DNA of 45,730 nucleotides from NCBI GenBank assembly GCA_017536625.1, contig JAFXGY010000001.1, positions 1-45,730 of the forward strand. The letters run 5' to 3'. The notes below the pieces were generated by a model, which saw only the letters and a list, made by a program, of their open reading frames with translations, was not told where the DNA came from and made no database searches. Positions 16,145 to 24,767 of the stretch are shown here, piece by piece. A program made the translations under genes and the position numbers. Every line of letters begins with the position of its first letter. Position 1 is the stretch's first letter. Source of the DNA: Oscillospiraceae bacterium. Lineage in GTDB: Bacteria > Bacillota > Clostridia > Oscillospirales > Ruminococcaceae.

Positions 16145-16185
16145 GTATCTGTCTAGTTGTGTATAACTGGAAGGAGTGAATTAGA

Positions 16186-16983
16186 ATGGATGAAATCTGC
16201 AAAGAAATACGCAGAATGACGGTTGAATGTATCGGCAGCATAGGAAGCGGCCATATCGGCGGTTCCATGTCCATTGCCGAACTTATGAAGGTTCTTTATT
16301 TTGAAAAAATGAATATTGACCCCGCAAACCCCAAAATGGAGGGCAGGGACAGACTTGTTGTTTCAAAAGGTCATGCGGGCCCGGTTGTTTATGCAACCCT
16401 CGCTCTCAAAGGATTCTTCCCGAAAGATTGGCTTTATACTCTCAATAAATTCGGCACAAATCTTCCGAGCCACTGCGATATGAACAAAACCCCCGGTGTT
16501 GATATGACCGCAGGTTCCCTCGGACAGGGATTTTCCTGCGCTGTGGGAATTGCAATCGGCTCCAAGATTAAAAAAGACGGCGCAACCATTTATACCATCA
16601 TCGGCGACGGCGAATCCCAGGAAGGACAGATTTGGGAAGCTGCAATGCTTGCCGCGAGCAGAAAAGTCGATAATCTTATTGCTTTCACCGATTATAACGG
16701 AATGCAGCTTGACGGAAATGTTGAGGATATAAACTCTCTTGGCAACCTCAAATCCAAATGGAAAGCCTTCGGCTGGTATACTCAGGAAATTGACGGACAC
16801 GACTGCGAAGCGATTTCTGCCGCCATCGAAAAAGCAAAGGCAAAAAAAGGCCAGCCTTCCATGATCATTCTTGATACGGTCAAAGGAAAAGGCATCAGCT
16901 TTGTTGAAGCAGCCGGCTATAAATCCCACAGCATGACCATGAATAAAGAAAATGTTGAAGCCGCGCTTGCGGAACTTCAGTAA
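16186..16983 (+). CDS. Transketolase, N-terminal subunit
   Basis: 265 residues covering only the thiamine-diphosphate pyrophosphate-binding half of transketolase. The TPP/Mg motif is GDGESQEGQIWEA (about 139-151). The GHIGGSMS and SKGHAGP segments hold the conserved active-site His residues. With the next gene it forms a split enzyme that moves two-carbon ketol units in the non-oxidative pentose phosphate pathway, supplying pentoses in an anaerobe. The RBS GGAGTG precedes ATG 16186. Split transketolases are common in Clostridia and archaea. Confidence 0.95.
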   Translation: MDEICKEIRRMTVECIGSIGSGHIGGSMSIAELMKVLYFEKMNIDPANPKMEGRDRLVVSKGHAGPVVYATLALKGFFPKDWLYTLNKFGTNLPSHCDMNKTPGVDMTAGSLGQGFSCAVGIAIGSKIKKDGATIYTIIGDGESQEGQIWEAAMLAASRKVDNLIAFTDYNGMQLDGNVEDINSLGNLKSKWKAFGWYTQEIDGHDCEAISAAIEKAKAKKGQPSMIILDTVKGKGISFVEAAGYKSHSMTMNKENVEAALAELQ

Positions 16984-16998
16984 GGGGGCGTTTCTGAT

Positions 16999-17925
16999 AT
17001 GATGATGAGAGAAGCTTTTGGCAGCACTATCGCAGAACTTATGAGAAAAGATGAACGCATCTGCGTTCTTGATGCCGACCTTGCAAACTGCAACGGTACC
17101 GCGGGCCTTCGCAACGAATTCCCGGATAGGGCTTTTGATGTGGGTATTGCGGAACAGAACATGGCTTCCGTTGCTGCGGGACTTTCTTCCTATGGTTTTA
17201 TTCCTTTTATTTCTTCTTTCACTCCTTTTGCAACAAGAAGAATCTGCGACCAGATTGCGATTTCCATCGCTTACGCAAAACAGAACGTAAAAATAGTCGG
17301 TTCCGACCCCGGCATTTCCGCACAGCTTAACGGCGGCACCCACATGAGCATGGAGGATATCGGCGTTCTTCGTTCAATTCCCACCATGGTTATTTTTGAA
17401 CCCGTTGATAATGAACAGATGATCCAGGCTCTGCCCCAGATCGTCGATTATTACGGACCGGTTTATATCCGTATGTTCAGAAAAGACTGCCCCGAAATAT
17501 TCGGAAAAGATTATAAATTTGATCTTTTCAAAGCTGACAAAATCAAAGAGGGAAAAGATGTTACTATCTTTGCTTCCGGCATTATGGTAAAAACTTCTCT
17601 TGATGCAGCCGAAAAACTTAAAGAAGAGGGTATTGATGCCGAAGTAATCAATGTACATACCATCAAACCCATTGATGAGGAAACGGTTATCGAATCTCTT
17701 AAAAAGACAAAATGTGCCGTTGTCGCAGAAAACCATAACATCATCGGCGGCCTTTTTTCCGCTGTTTCTGAAGTTGCGGTTCAAAACTGCCCTGCGACCA
17801 TTGTTCCGGTTGGCGTAAAAGACGTTTTTGGAGAAGTCGGAAAACTTGATCCATTAGCAGAAAAATTCGGCATGACCGAAAAAGACGTTATCGAAGCGGT
17901 AAAAAAAGCAGTTGCCGCTAAATGA
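16999..17925 (+). CDS. Transketolase, C-terminal subunit
   Basis: 308 residues with the pyrimidine-binding domain and the C-terminal domain. The conserved glutamate region is DVGIAEQNMASVAAGLSS, and SFTPFATRRICDQI lies in the same domain. The C-terminal part includes VINVHTIKPIDEE and AVVAENHNIIGGL. It starts 15 bp after the partner gene and completes the transketolase. It could be confused with the matching half of DXP synthase, but the separated halves and the motif set favour transketolase. Confidence 0.94.
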   Translation: MMMREAFGSTIAELMRKDERICVLDADLANCNGTAGLRNEFPDRAFDVGIAEQNMASVAAGLSSYGFIPFISSFTPFATRRICDQIAISIAYAKQNVKIVGSDPGISAQLNGGTHMSMEDIGVLRSIPTMVIFEPVDNEQMIQALPQIVDYYGPVYIRMFRKDCPEIFGKDYKFDLFKADKIKEGKDVTIFASGIMVKTSLDAAEKLKEEGIDAEVINVHTIKPIDEETVIESLKKTKCAVVAENHNIIGGLFSAVSEVAVQNCPATIVPVGVKDVFGEVGKLDPLAEKFGMTEKDVIEAVKKAVAAK

Positions 17926-17943
17926 TAGAAAGGCAAAATATCT

Positions 17944-18381
17944 ATGAAAAAGAAAGTAAAAAAACCACTGTTTGATCCAAGACTTCCCGGTGCAAAAATG
18001 ATTTTCTACGGCGCATTCCTTCTTATGATTGCGGGATGCATCAATGCATTTTTCTCCTGGGTATTTGTAGTAGGAACCTATCTCGGTGCGGCACAGATGA
18101 GTGACGTTTTTGGTTCCGCAATGGTAACCTGCCTTATGGTTGCGGTTGCATTCCTTGTCGCAGTTGACGGAATTAACCACAGAAACCATCCGAGCAAGGC
18201 AAGAGGCATTATTTTAAAAGCAATCTGTGCCCTTGTAATTGCGGTTGCATTTATGCTCCAGTTCAGCAATTTTGAAGAAGAATTCTGGGGAGTAGTCGCG
18301 GCAGGTATTACCATCGCAGGTTCCGCTGTTATGGCTATCGGCGCTTTCAGAAACGCAAAAATGGCCGGCGGCAAAAAATAA
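17944..18381 (+). CDS. Uncharacterised four-helix membrane protein
   Basis: 145 residues with a basic N-terminus (MKKKVKKPLFDPRLPGAK) and four predicted helices near residues 18-42, 55-75, 87-105 and 112-132, then a Lys-rich end. No family is recognised. It sits 18 bp after the transketolase pair and before a strong terminator, so it belongs to that transcript. A shared function is not evident from the sequence. Confidence 0.8.
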   Translation: MKKKVKKPLFDPRLPGAKMIFYGAFLLMIAGCINAFFSWVFVVGTYLGAAQMSDVFGSAMVTCLMVAVAFLVAVDGINHRNHPSKARGIILKAICALVIAVAFMLQFSNFEEEFWGVVAAGITIAGSAVMAIGAFRNAKMAGGKK

Positions 18382-18395
18382 CTGAATCAAATAGA

Positions 18396-18427
18396 AAAAA
18401 CCGCAGGTCAAAAGACCTGCGGTTTTT
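18396..18427. terminator. Bidirectional terminator between convergent genes
   Basis: A 14-bp stem (18396-18409 with 18414-18427) with loop AAAA carries A and T tracts at its ends, so it serves both the transketolase operon and the convergent GH2 transcript. Confidence 0.88.
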
Positions 18428-18471
18428 ATTGTGTATTAAAAGCAAGATTCAGTTATATTCCGTTGATGGAA

Positions 18472-20205
18472 TTATTTAAGCAAGTTTAACTTTTCATAAA
18501 TTTTTTCGGAAACGGAAAGGAATTCTTCCGGTTTTACTTTTATAATTTTTCTGTCATAGCTGAGGAACCCATTCGTTTCGTCCTCAACGTCCGAAAGCTG
18601 GGTATAGATTGCGGTGCAAAGGCCTTTTTCTATTGCGGGAATGATGTCTTTTTCATAAAGTTCTTTTATTGCATTGGAAAGTTCTTCTCTTCTCCCGAAT
18701 TTTTTATAGCCGTATTCATTTTCCGGATTGAAGCGGTGACCTTCCGGTGCAAAAGCGTATCCACCGAATTCTGTGAGAACAAGAGGTTTTTCGGATTTAT
18801 ACGGTTTAAAAGATTTGAAGTAGCAGTGCTCGCTCGAAACATCGCTTTCGCCGCTTTTGAACCAGCCGGACGTTGATGCGATAAATCTGGTTTCATCAAG
18901 AGATTTTAGCTTTCTGTAATTTTCGGTACTCTCAAACTGTCCCCAGCCTTCATTGAAAATGGTCCACCAGCAAATGCATGGATGATTTTTGAGCTGACGA
19001 ACAGTCATTTCCATAGCTTCCGCAAAAGCTCTGCGGCAATTAATATCCCGATGAAGTTTTTTATCATTTCTGTGTTTGATTCCAATAGTCGGAAGAACGG
19101 TGTCTCTTATATAATTATAATCGCCGTTGTTGATCATATCCTGAAAAACAACCATGCCGAGTCTGTCGCAGTCATAATAGAACTGTTCGGGCTCGATTTT
19201 GATGTGCTTTCTTAAAGTGTTGAAGCCGAGTGATTTCATTGCAAGAATATCTTTTTCATAACAGGAAGCATCCGCAGGAGTGAAAATTCCGTCACTCCAA
19301 TATCCCTGATCGAGAACGCCATGGAAGAAATATGGCTTTCCGTTAAGGCAAAGACGCTTTATCCCGCCGAAATCTTCTATGGAAAGGGTCCGTAAAGCAA
19401 AATAGCTTTCCACAGAATCCTCTCCGGCGGAAGCGGTGAAATAATAAAGATAGGGTTCTTCCGGAGACCACATTTTCGGGTTTTTAAAATGAATCATTGC
19501 TTTTCCGTCGGAAATTGCGGATTCTATTTCTCCTTCGGGAGTTTTCAAGGTGATTTTTCCTTCGGAAACACCGGAAAGAGAGATTTCGGCATAATCAGCT
19601 CCGGTTTTTATATTTATAGATTCAATATATTTTTCTGGAACGGATTCCATCCAGACGCTTTGCCAGATTCCGGAAACGGGAGTGTACCACATTCCGCCGC
19701 GGTTTGCGCTTTGTTTCCCATAAGGGAGAATATGGCTGCTCATTTTGTCAATTACGCGAATGATAAGGGTATTTTCTTCAGAAAGAGTTTCTGTGATATC
19801 AAAAGAAAAATGCTCATATCCTCCGGTATGGCTTCCGATATTTTTTCCATTCAGAATAATATCCGCATATTGGTCAGCGCCGCCGATATGGAGAATTACT
19901 TTTCCGCGGAAAAATCCCTTTGGTAAAGTGAATTTTTTTCTGTAAAAAAGATAGTGTTCCTCAGGAATATTCCGGTGAATTCCGGAAAGAAGGGATTGGG
20001 GAGGGAAAGGCAGGATTATTTTCTCTTCGAATTTTTTAAAGTCAATATCTGCGGATTCGGAAGTGTAAAAATCCCACTCTCCGTTAAGATTAAAAAAGGA
20101 ACCCCTTTTCATCTGCGGACGGGGATAACTGTTCCATGGAATGGAAGAAAGATTTTCTCCTTCCGGGGTATATAAATCCGCAAAGTTTTCTTTTTTGTTT
20201 TTCAT
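18472..20205 (-). CDS. Glycoside hydrolase family 2 (beta-galactosidase/beta-glucuronidase-like)
   Basis: 577 residues, cytosolic (no signal peptide). The order of domains is GH2 sugar-binding jelly roll (about 35-185), immunoglobulin-like (about 190-275) and TIM barrel (about 285-577). The likely acid/base is Glu419 in IFNEGWG and the nucleophile Glu479 in LTEFGGY. It is shorter than LacZ and matches compact GH2 enzymes; the substrate (galactoside, glucuronide or mannoside) cannot be fixed. Its ATG overlaps the stop of the TIKI-like gene (ATGA), so translation is coupled. No sugar transporter or regulator lies nearby. Confidence 0.92.
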   Translation of the reverse strand: MKNKKENFADLYTPEGENLSSIPWNSYPRPQMKRGSFFNLNGEWDFYTSESADIDFKKFEEKIILPFPPQSLLSGIHRNIPEEHYLFYRKKFTLPKGFFRGKVILHIGGADQYADIILNGKNIGSHTGGYEHFSFDITETLSEENTLIIRVIDKMSSHILPYGKQSANRGGMWYTPVSGIWQSVWMESVPEKYIESINIKTGADYAEISLSGVSEGKITLKTPEGEIESAISDGKAMIHFKNPKMWSPEEPYLYYFTASAGEDSVESYFALRTLSIEDFGGIKRLCLNGKPYFFHGVLDQGYWSDGIFTPADASCYEKDILAMKSLGFNTLRKHIKIEPEQFYYDCDRLGMVVFQDMINNGDYNYIRDTVLPTIGIKHRNDKKLHRDINCRRAFAEAMEMTVRQLKNHPCICWWTIFNEGWGQFESTENYRKLKSLDETRFIASTSGWFKSGESDVSSEHCYFKSFKPYKSEKPLVLTEFGGYAFAPEGHRFNPENEYGYKKFGRREELSNAIKELYEKDIIPAIEKGLCTAIYTQLSDVEDETNGFLSYDRKIIKVKPEEFLSVSEKIYEKLNLLK

Positions 20206-21170
20206 AATTCAATATTTATCTCCGTTGTAATAAATCCGTATTCTTCGGAAAAATCATCGCAAACAAAAAGCTGCTTCTGAACATATTCGCCGTTTTTTAT
20301 GGAATATATAAGGAAAACGTCGTTTTTATTCAAAGTGCATGGATAAAGAGCTTCAGGAATGAAATTTTCAAACCTTTCATATTTTTCAAAATCATTTCCG
20401 GGATTTTCAATCCGATATATTTCGATATAATCGCAGCTTTCGTCAAAAGGTGTGAAAATTTTTCCAAAGTATGAGGATTCATAATTCTTTCCGTGAATCA
20501 TAATTTCGGAACGTGAAATTGGACTGATGAGGTTTTTGAGAAGTTTTGAATCGATCAGGATACGATCGCCGTAATGTGTTTTAATCCTTTCACACATATT
20601 GGATTTTATTCCGAAATTTCCGGTTCCTTCGGAAAAAACATGCGCCTCGCCGTATATTCCTACTATATCGCCTTCGACAGAGTCGAATTCACGGATAAAA
20701 TTTTCCGCCAATGCTTTTTCACGGATATTATCCGCATCCGAATATTCCGTACCTTCGGAATTTCTGAGATATTCATAAAATATTCGGCCTTGTTCGATAT
20801 TTTCAAGGGCCTTGCGATATTCTTCGGAATCAGAAAAAAGAGCTTCAATATATCTTTTCCCGACGGTATCGAAGGAATGTCCGATATCGGTGCCGTGAAA
20901 AACGGTTTTCGGACATTTTTCTTTGATAAGTCTGAAAAAATTCTTATCAAATTCAGAATTTCCCGAAGTTTTATCTTCAAAAAGCAAATCGAAGAAATCA
21001 TCGTTTTGCGATTTCATCCAAAGGTTAAGAAAGCCGGTATAAAAATAGGGGAGTTCCATAAAAAGATCGTGAACACCGCGGTTATAAAAATCCTGCCAGA
21101 TTTCAAACTCTTTTAAGTTTACGATTTCGCTTCCGTGAATCTCTCCGAAAAGATATGCTGTTTTTGCCAT
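20202..21170 (-). CDS. TIKI/ChaN/EreA-like superfamily protein
   Basis: 322 residues, no signal peptide. Two GxxH motifs, GEIH (9-12) and GEAH (174-177), and an acidic ELPY segment (39-42) match the TIKI superfamily (TraB, ChaN, erythromycin esterase, TIKI proteases), where these residues bind metal or catalyse hydrolysis. The substrate is unknown. The C-terminal 100 residues are beta-rich and unlike known members. A consensus AAAGGAG precedes ATG 21170. It is the first gene of a two-gene operon with the GH2 enzyme. Confidence 0.72.
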   Translation of the reverse strand: MAKTAYLFGEIHGSEIVNLKEFEIWQDFYNRGVHDLFMELPYFYTGFLNLWMKSQNDDFFDLLFEDKTSGNSEFDKNFFRLIKEKCPKTVFHGTDIGHSFDTVGKRYIEALFSDSEEYRKALENIEQGRIFYEYLRNSEGTEYSDADNIREKALAENFIREFDSVEGDIVGIYGEAHVFSEGTGNFGIKSNMCERIKTHYGDRILIDSKLLKNLISPISRSEIMIHGKNYESSYFGKIFTPFDESCDYIEIYRIENPGNDFEKYERFENFIPEALYPCTLNKNDVFLIYSIKNGEYVQKQLFVCDDFSEEYGFITTEINIEL

Positions 21171-21247
21171 AAAAATACTCCTTTAATATTTTTTCAGAAG
21201 TATATATTGCGCATTCGGAACACGCCCTTTCATCGAAATATAAATAT

Positions 21248-21276
21248 ATAGTATCACAGGGAAAATAAGCTGTAAA
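21248..21276 (-). promoter_or_regulatory. Promoter of the TIKI-GH2 operon
   Basis: Minus strand TTTACA (21271-21276), 17-bp spacer, TACTAT (21248-21253), about 78 nt upstream of the first start. Moderate match. Confidence 0.45.
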
Positions 21277-21410
21277 GGTATTGAAGTTTTTTGAAACAAT
21301 AAAAGTAAAACAAATTTCCGATAAAATAGCAGGAATTATCAATATTTTGTAAAAGGTATGTGGCCGTTTTTTCGATGATTTTTGACGAATTGGAAATATT
21401 TGTATATAAC

Positions 21411-21442
21411 AAAAAAACCGCTTAATCATGCGATTAAACGGT
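21411..21442 (-). terminator. tRNA-Pro terminator
   Basis: 11-bp stem (21417-21427 with 21432-21442, one wobble pair), 4-nt loop, then seven U on the minus strand, directly after the tRNA. Confidence 0.85.
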
Positions 21443-21453
21443 CTTTTTTTGTT

Positions 21454-21529
21454 TGGTCTGAGTGACGGGACTTGAACCCACGGCCTCTACCACCCCAAGG
21501 TAGCGCGCTACCAACTGCGCCACACCCAG
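21454..21529 (-). tRNA. tRNA-Pro (anticodon GGG)
   Basis: A 76-nt cloverleaf on the minus strand. The acceptor stem CTGGGTG/CACTCAG has one G-U pair. The D stem is GCGC, the anticodon stem CTACC/GGTAG with loop TTGGGGT (anticodon GGG), and the T loop TTCAAGT. The 3' CCA is encoded. It reads CCC/CCU codons. Confidence 0.96.
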
Positions 21530-21552
21530 ATGCTGTTACGTCAGCAGGAATT

Positions 21553-21581
21553 ATTATAGCACAGTCGAAATAAAAAAGCAA
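21553..21581 (-). promoter_or_regulatory. tRNA-Pro promoter
   Basis: Minus strand TTGCTT (21576-21581), 17-bp spacer, TATAAT (21553-21558) with extended TGC, 24 nt before the tRNA. Confidence 0.75.
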
Positions 21582-21609
21582 GCATTATTTTTAGTTTTTT
21601 GTAAAATTT

Positions 21610-22197
21610 TCATTTATTTAAGAATTCGGTGATATCGCAGACGGATTTTGCTGATTTACTGCTTAAAATTTCAAGAACAGGATTATCACTTTTCATTTTG
21701 GAAAAGTATTTTCTTGCGGCAGAAAGAACAGCGTCAACATCCTCACGTTCTTCCATTGCGGTATATCCTTCATCATAAAGGCGCATATCAAAAAACTGCG
21801 GCTCATCGTCGTCAAGTTCTATTTCAAAAAGATGTATGGCGGCGCGTTCTTCTTCGGAAGCCTGACCCCAGTCATAATCATAAAGGATTCTGCAGTTTTC
21901 AAGGCTGTCGTAATAATAATTGCAGTTTATTCTGCTGCAGCAATCCGGAAATTCCGTTTTGCGTATATATTCAAATGCACCTTCAACGGACCATTTGATA
22001 TAATCGCTCCATTCCCACAAATCAAATTTTCCGAGCACGGCACGAAGGTATTTTCCATTCAGAACCATTGCGTAAAAACAGTCTTTGCTTTGCTCAAGTG
22101 CCTGAACAAACGGCAATGCAAGGGAAGAATTTCCACTAAAATCGCATTTGAGTTCATCATCAAGCTTGAGTTTGTCGCTCATGTGATATACTTTCAT
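21610..22197 (-). CDS. Uncharacterised acidic protein (DUF2441-like?)
   Basis: 195 residues, soluble, Asp/Glu-rich. It opens MKVYHMSDKLKLDD, then ALEQSKDCFYAMVLNGKYLRAV, and has a Cys/Tyr-rich middle (CCSRINCNYYYDS). The opening vaguely recalls DUF2441 proteins, but this is unproven. The start ATG 22197 lies 1 nt after the ltaS stop, with GGAG inside the ltaS end, so it is co-translated with that gene. The function cannot be read from the sequence; co-expression is the only clue. Confidence 0.75.
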   Translation of the reverse strand: MKVYHMSDKLKLDDELKCDFSGNSSLALPFVQALEQSKDCFYAMVLNGKYLRAVLGKFDLWEWSDYIKWSVEGAFEYIRKTEFPDCCSRINCNYYYDSLENCRILYDYDWGQASEEERAAIHLFEIELDDDEPQFFDMRLYDEGYTAMEEREDVDAVLSAARKYFSKMKSDNPVLEILSSKSAKSVCDITEFLNK

Positions 22198-22198
22198 A

Positions 22199-24280
22199 TT
22201 AATCTCCGAGAACTATTTCAAAATAATCATGGTTAAGAACCGCTTTGGAATATGTGATTTTGTTTTTAACTACGTTATTTATATATTCAATATAAGAATC
22301 GCTTACGGGGATGCTTTCATCGGAAGAAATAAACTTTCTTTTGGTATAATCATAATAACCGTATTTGGTTTTCCAGTTGTAATCCGGCCAGATAACAATT
22401 GCGTCCGCATCGGAAAAAACATCTCTTCCGACAAGAAGCCTTGAATCATAGGGAACACCGAAAAGATTGCAAAGAGTTGGAAGAAGGTCAAGGGAATATG
22501 TCGGTTCGTTTATTTCGATGGCCATGTCGGAGTATTCATTTTCAAGGCAGCCGGACCAGATTAGAAGGGCGTTATGATCTCTTCCCATGTTGTTTTCATA
22601 AGCAAAGCCGTAAAATTCCGCAAGATAATCCTTATCGTTTCCCCAGGCTTCTCCGTATTCAAGGGCATAGGGGTAATGGTCGCTGGTTATCGCAATGACG
22701 GTATCGTCCGCTATTCCTGCTTTTTCGAGTTCTTCAACAAGATATGCCATGGCAAACTCAAATTCAAGGTTTGCGGCAATATAGGACTGAACCGTTGCGG
22801 AATAATCAAGATCTTTTACATATTGATAGTTTTTTGAAGCAATAGGGTGGTTAAAATCCGTATAGAATCCGTGCCCGCTGACGCTCATATAATAAACGGA
22901 AAAAGGTTCTTTTCCGATATAATCGCCGATGGTGCCTTCAATCATTTCAAGGTCGCTTGCGGGCCAGATATTCGGCTTTGCAACTTTTTCTTCAAGTCCG
23001 TTTCCGAAACCGATATATGTTTCATAACCAAGCTTCGTGTGGGTCAGGTGACGGCTGTAATAATCAAAGGAACCGTTATGATAGGATGCGGAAAAATATC
23101 CTTCTTTCCGAAGAAGATTCCCTATGGTGAAGTCGGTGTTGCCTTCCGTAAGGCGCAAAAGGCTGCCGACTCCGGAAGTGGGGATAAGCCCGGTAAAAAT
23201 CGAATATTCCCCGGTGGAGGTGCTTCCGCCCCAGGTGGGCTGATAATAATCCGTAAAGGTGAAACCGTTGGAATAAAGCCTGTAAAGAGTTGGGGTAAGC
23301 TTCGGATCGATCATTTCTTTAGAAAAGGATTCCGCCGCAATAAGAATAAGGTTTTTGCCTTTGAAAAGACCGGTATATTCGTTCTGTTTCGTTCCGGAAA
23401 GGGAAGAAACGTATTTGTGGACGTTAAGAAGGGAAGAATCGTTCGTATTAGCGATTATGTTTTCGAAATCAATATCAAGGACGTTATAGCCATATTCTTT
23501 TTCCGGTTCTTCTTCGGGAATTTCATCCGAAGGTGATTCTTCGGGAACAGAAGGAGTTACAGGCTCAAGGGGCATTTCGGGTTCTTCAATGATAAAATCA
23601 TTTTCTGCGGAATTTCCGAATATCTCATATTGAAAATCAAGTCTGCTTCCGGTGATAAGACCGAAGGAACTTACTGCGTTATCAAAATTATAAGCGTTCT
23701 GATATATTCCAAGGGTGGTTTCGCCGCTGCGGATTATTTTGGCTCCGGCAACGGAAAAAACAAAAGAAACTGCGAGCATAAAAATGAGCACGGAGTTTTT
23801 CTTTTCCGAAGAAACTTCATAGGGGAAATGTAAAGCCATGAGCACCGCAAAAATAATAAGGGGCAGAAACATTGCGAGAATGAAAACAAAACCGCCGCTG
23901 ATTGCCTGAATAAAGGCATCGGAAAAATCCGTGAGCACGCCGCCGGTCCCCTGAGCAATCGAACTGATATTCATGAAAACATGATAGCTTCCGTTTACAA
24001 AAGATTCTACGGTAAAATAAAGGCAGAAAGCAAAAATCATTACGGATGCAATGATATTCCGGAATGTTGCTTTCCGGGAAAGAAGGGAAATTAATCCGCC
24101 CAAAAGACCGAATGCAAAAATAAGCAAAAAAGAGGGAAAAAGAAAACCGAATAAATCCGTTTTGCATTTTATGCAAAGAGCGGTTTCGAGAAATAACGCT
24201 GTTATAGGAATATAGAGAGCAGAAATAAGCTCTGTGATTTTATTTTTACAAAAAATATTTTTTCTGATTTTTTCAGCCAT
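22199..24280 (-). CDS. LtaS-type phosphoglycerol transferase (sulfatase family)
   Basis: 693 residues. Five hydrophobic helices occupy about residues 18-185, then a Pro/Glu-rich linker (230-262), and an extracellular sulfatase-fold domain (about 305-640). The likely nucleophile is Thr354 in GGSTSTGEY, with Glu317 in AAESFS and the DH pair in ITSDHYP as metal ligands, as in lipoteichoic acid synthase, which polymerises glycerol phosphate from phosphatidylglycerol on the outer face of the membrane. It may instead decorate another polymer. The start ATG 24280 has AAAAGGAAAC. Upstream DNA holds a Spo0A-box match and an inverted repeat. Confidence 0.9.
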   Translation of the reverse strand: MAEKIRKNIFCKNKITELISALYIPITALFLETALCIKCKTDLFGFLFPSFLLIFAFGLLGGLISLLSRKATFRNIIASVMIFAFCLYFTVESFVNGSYHVFMNISSIAQGTGGVLTDFSDAFIQAISGGFVFILAMFLPLIIFAVLMALHFPYEVSSEKKNSVLIFMLAVSFVFSVAGAKIIRSGETTLGIYQNAYNFDNAVSSFGLITGSRLDFQYEIFGNSAENDFIIEEPEMPLEPVTPSVPEESPSDEIPEEEPEKEYGYNVLDIDFENIIANTNDSSLLNVHKYVSSLSGTKQNEYTGLFKGKNLILIAAESFSKEMIDPKLTPTLYRLYSNGFTFTDYYQPTWGGSTSTGEYSIFTGLIPTSGVGSLLRLTEGNTDFTIGNLLRKEGYFSASYHNGSFDYYSRHLTHTKLGYETYIGFGNGLEEKVAKPNIWPASDLEMIEGTIGDYIGKEPFSVYYMSVSGHGFYTDFNHPIASKNYQYVKDLDYSATVQSYIAANLEFEFAMAYLVEELEKAGIADDTVIAITSDHYPYALEYGEAWGNDKDYLAEFYGFAYENNMGRDHNALLIWSGCLENEYSDMAIEINEPTYSLDLLPTLCNLFGVPYDSRLLVGRDVFSDADAIVIWPDYNWKTKYGYYDYTKRKFISSDESIPVSDSYIEYINNVVKNKITYSKAVLNHDYFEIVLGD

Positions 24281-24314
24281 GTCTGTTTCCTTTTCAAAGA
24301 TGATTTACTGTTAA

Positions 24315-24320
24315 ATTATA
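24315..24320 (-). promoter_or_regulatory. Extended -10 of the ltaS-like gene
   Basis: Minus strand TGCTATAAT, with TATAAT at 24315-24320, 34 nt before the start. No good -35 is present; the TG extension may compensate, or an activator may be needed. Confidence 0.55.
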
Positions 24321-24370
24321 GCACGAAAAATGCAGAAATAAATGTTTTTTAAGAAAAATTAATATATTTA

Positions 24371-24411
24371 TGTCGAAAATATATGTAAAGGGATATGACA
24401 TTACATATATT
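24371..24411. promoter_or_regulatory. Spo0A-box match and inverted repeat upstream of the ltaS-like gene
   Basis: TGTCGAA (24371-24377, followed by AA) is a full match to the 0A-box core. Next to it an 11-bp inverted repeat (24378-24388 with 24401-24411, 12-nt loop) is centred about 75 bp upstream of the -10. Together they look like a regulatory site, but the region is AT-rich. Confidence 0.4.
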
Positions 24412-24489
24412 AATTCTGCGTGTGAATATTTCATGAGAACGGTTGCAAAGTGTTAGAAAAACAGAAAAAACAAAGTTTTTGTATAAAAG

Positions 24490-24527
24490 AAAAAATCCCC
24501 AAAAACGGCTTGTTTAAGGGGATTTTT
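24490..24527 (-). terminator. tRNA-Thr terminator
   Basis: 10-bp stem (24491-24500 with 24518-24527), core TCCCC/GGGGA, followed by a U-run on the minus strand just after the tRNA. Confidence 0.75.
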
Positions 24528-24530
24528 GAA

Positions 24531-24606
24531 TGGAGCTAGTGACGTGACTCGAACACGCGACCTGCTGATTACGAATCAGCTGCACTACCGACTGTGCTAC
24601 ACTAGC
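24531..24606 (-). tRNA. tRNA-Thr (anticodon CGU)
   Basis: A 76-nt cloverleaf on the minus strand. The acceptor stem is GCTAGTG/CACTAGC, the D stem GCAC/GTGC, the anticodon stem GCTGA/TCAGC with loop TTCGTAA (anticodon CGU), and the T arm GCGTG TTCGAGT CACGT. Discriminator U and the encoded CCA follow. It reads ACG codons. Confidence 0.96.
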
Positions 24607-24628
24607 AAGGATTTTATTGACTTTGAAT

Positions 24629-24657
24629 ATTATATATGAAGTTCTTCGTTCAGTCAA
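24629..24657 (-). promoter_or_regulatory. tRNA-Thr promoter
   Basis: Minus strand TTGACT (24652-24657), 17-bp spacer, TATAAT (24629-24634), 22 nt before the tRNA. Confidence 0.85.
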
Positions 24658-24701
24658 GAAGAATTTTGGAAGGAAAAAATAAAAAATTAATAAATTTTAA
24701 G

Positions 24702-24729
24702 TAGACATATCAAATTTATATGATATAAT
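24702..24729 (+). promoter_or_regulatory. Promoter of the SGNH-like gene
   Basis: TAGACA (24702-24707), 16-bp spacer, TATAAT (24724-24729), followed by an AAAGGAG site ahead of ATG 24768. It is divergent from the tRNA-Thr promoter. Confidence 0.75.
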
Positions 24730-24767
24730 ATTTCAGATACAAATGACGAAAGGAGAAAAAGCTTTTC

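Noticed and set aside
21103-21429. 108-codon minus-strand frame upstream of the TIKI-like gene
   Set aside because: It covers the TIKI promoter region and overlaps the tRNA-Pro terminator, has no good RBS, and reads as low-complexity Phe/Ile/Lys.
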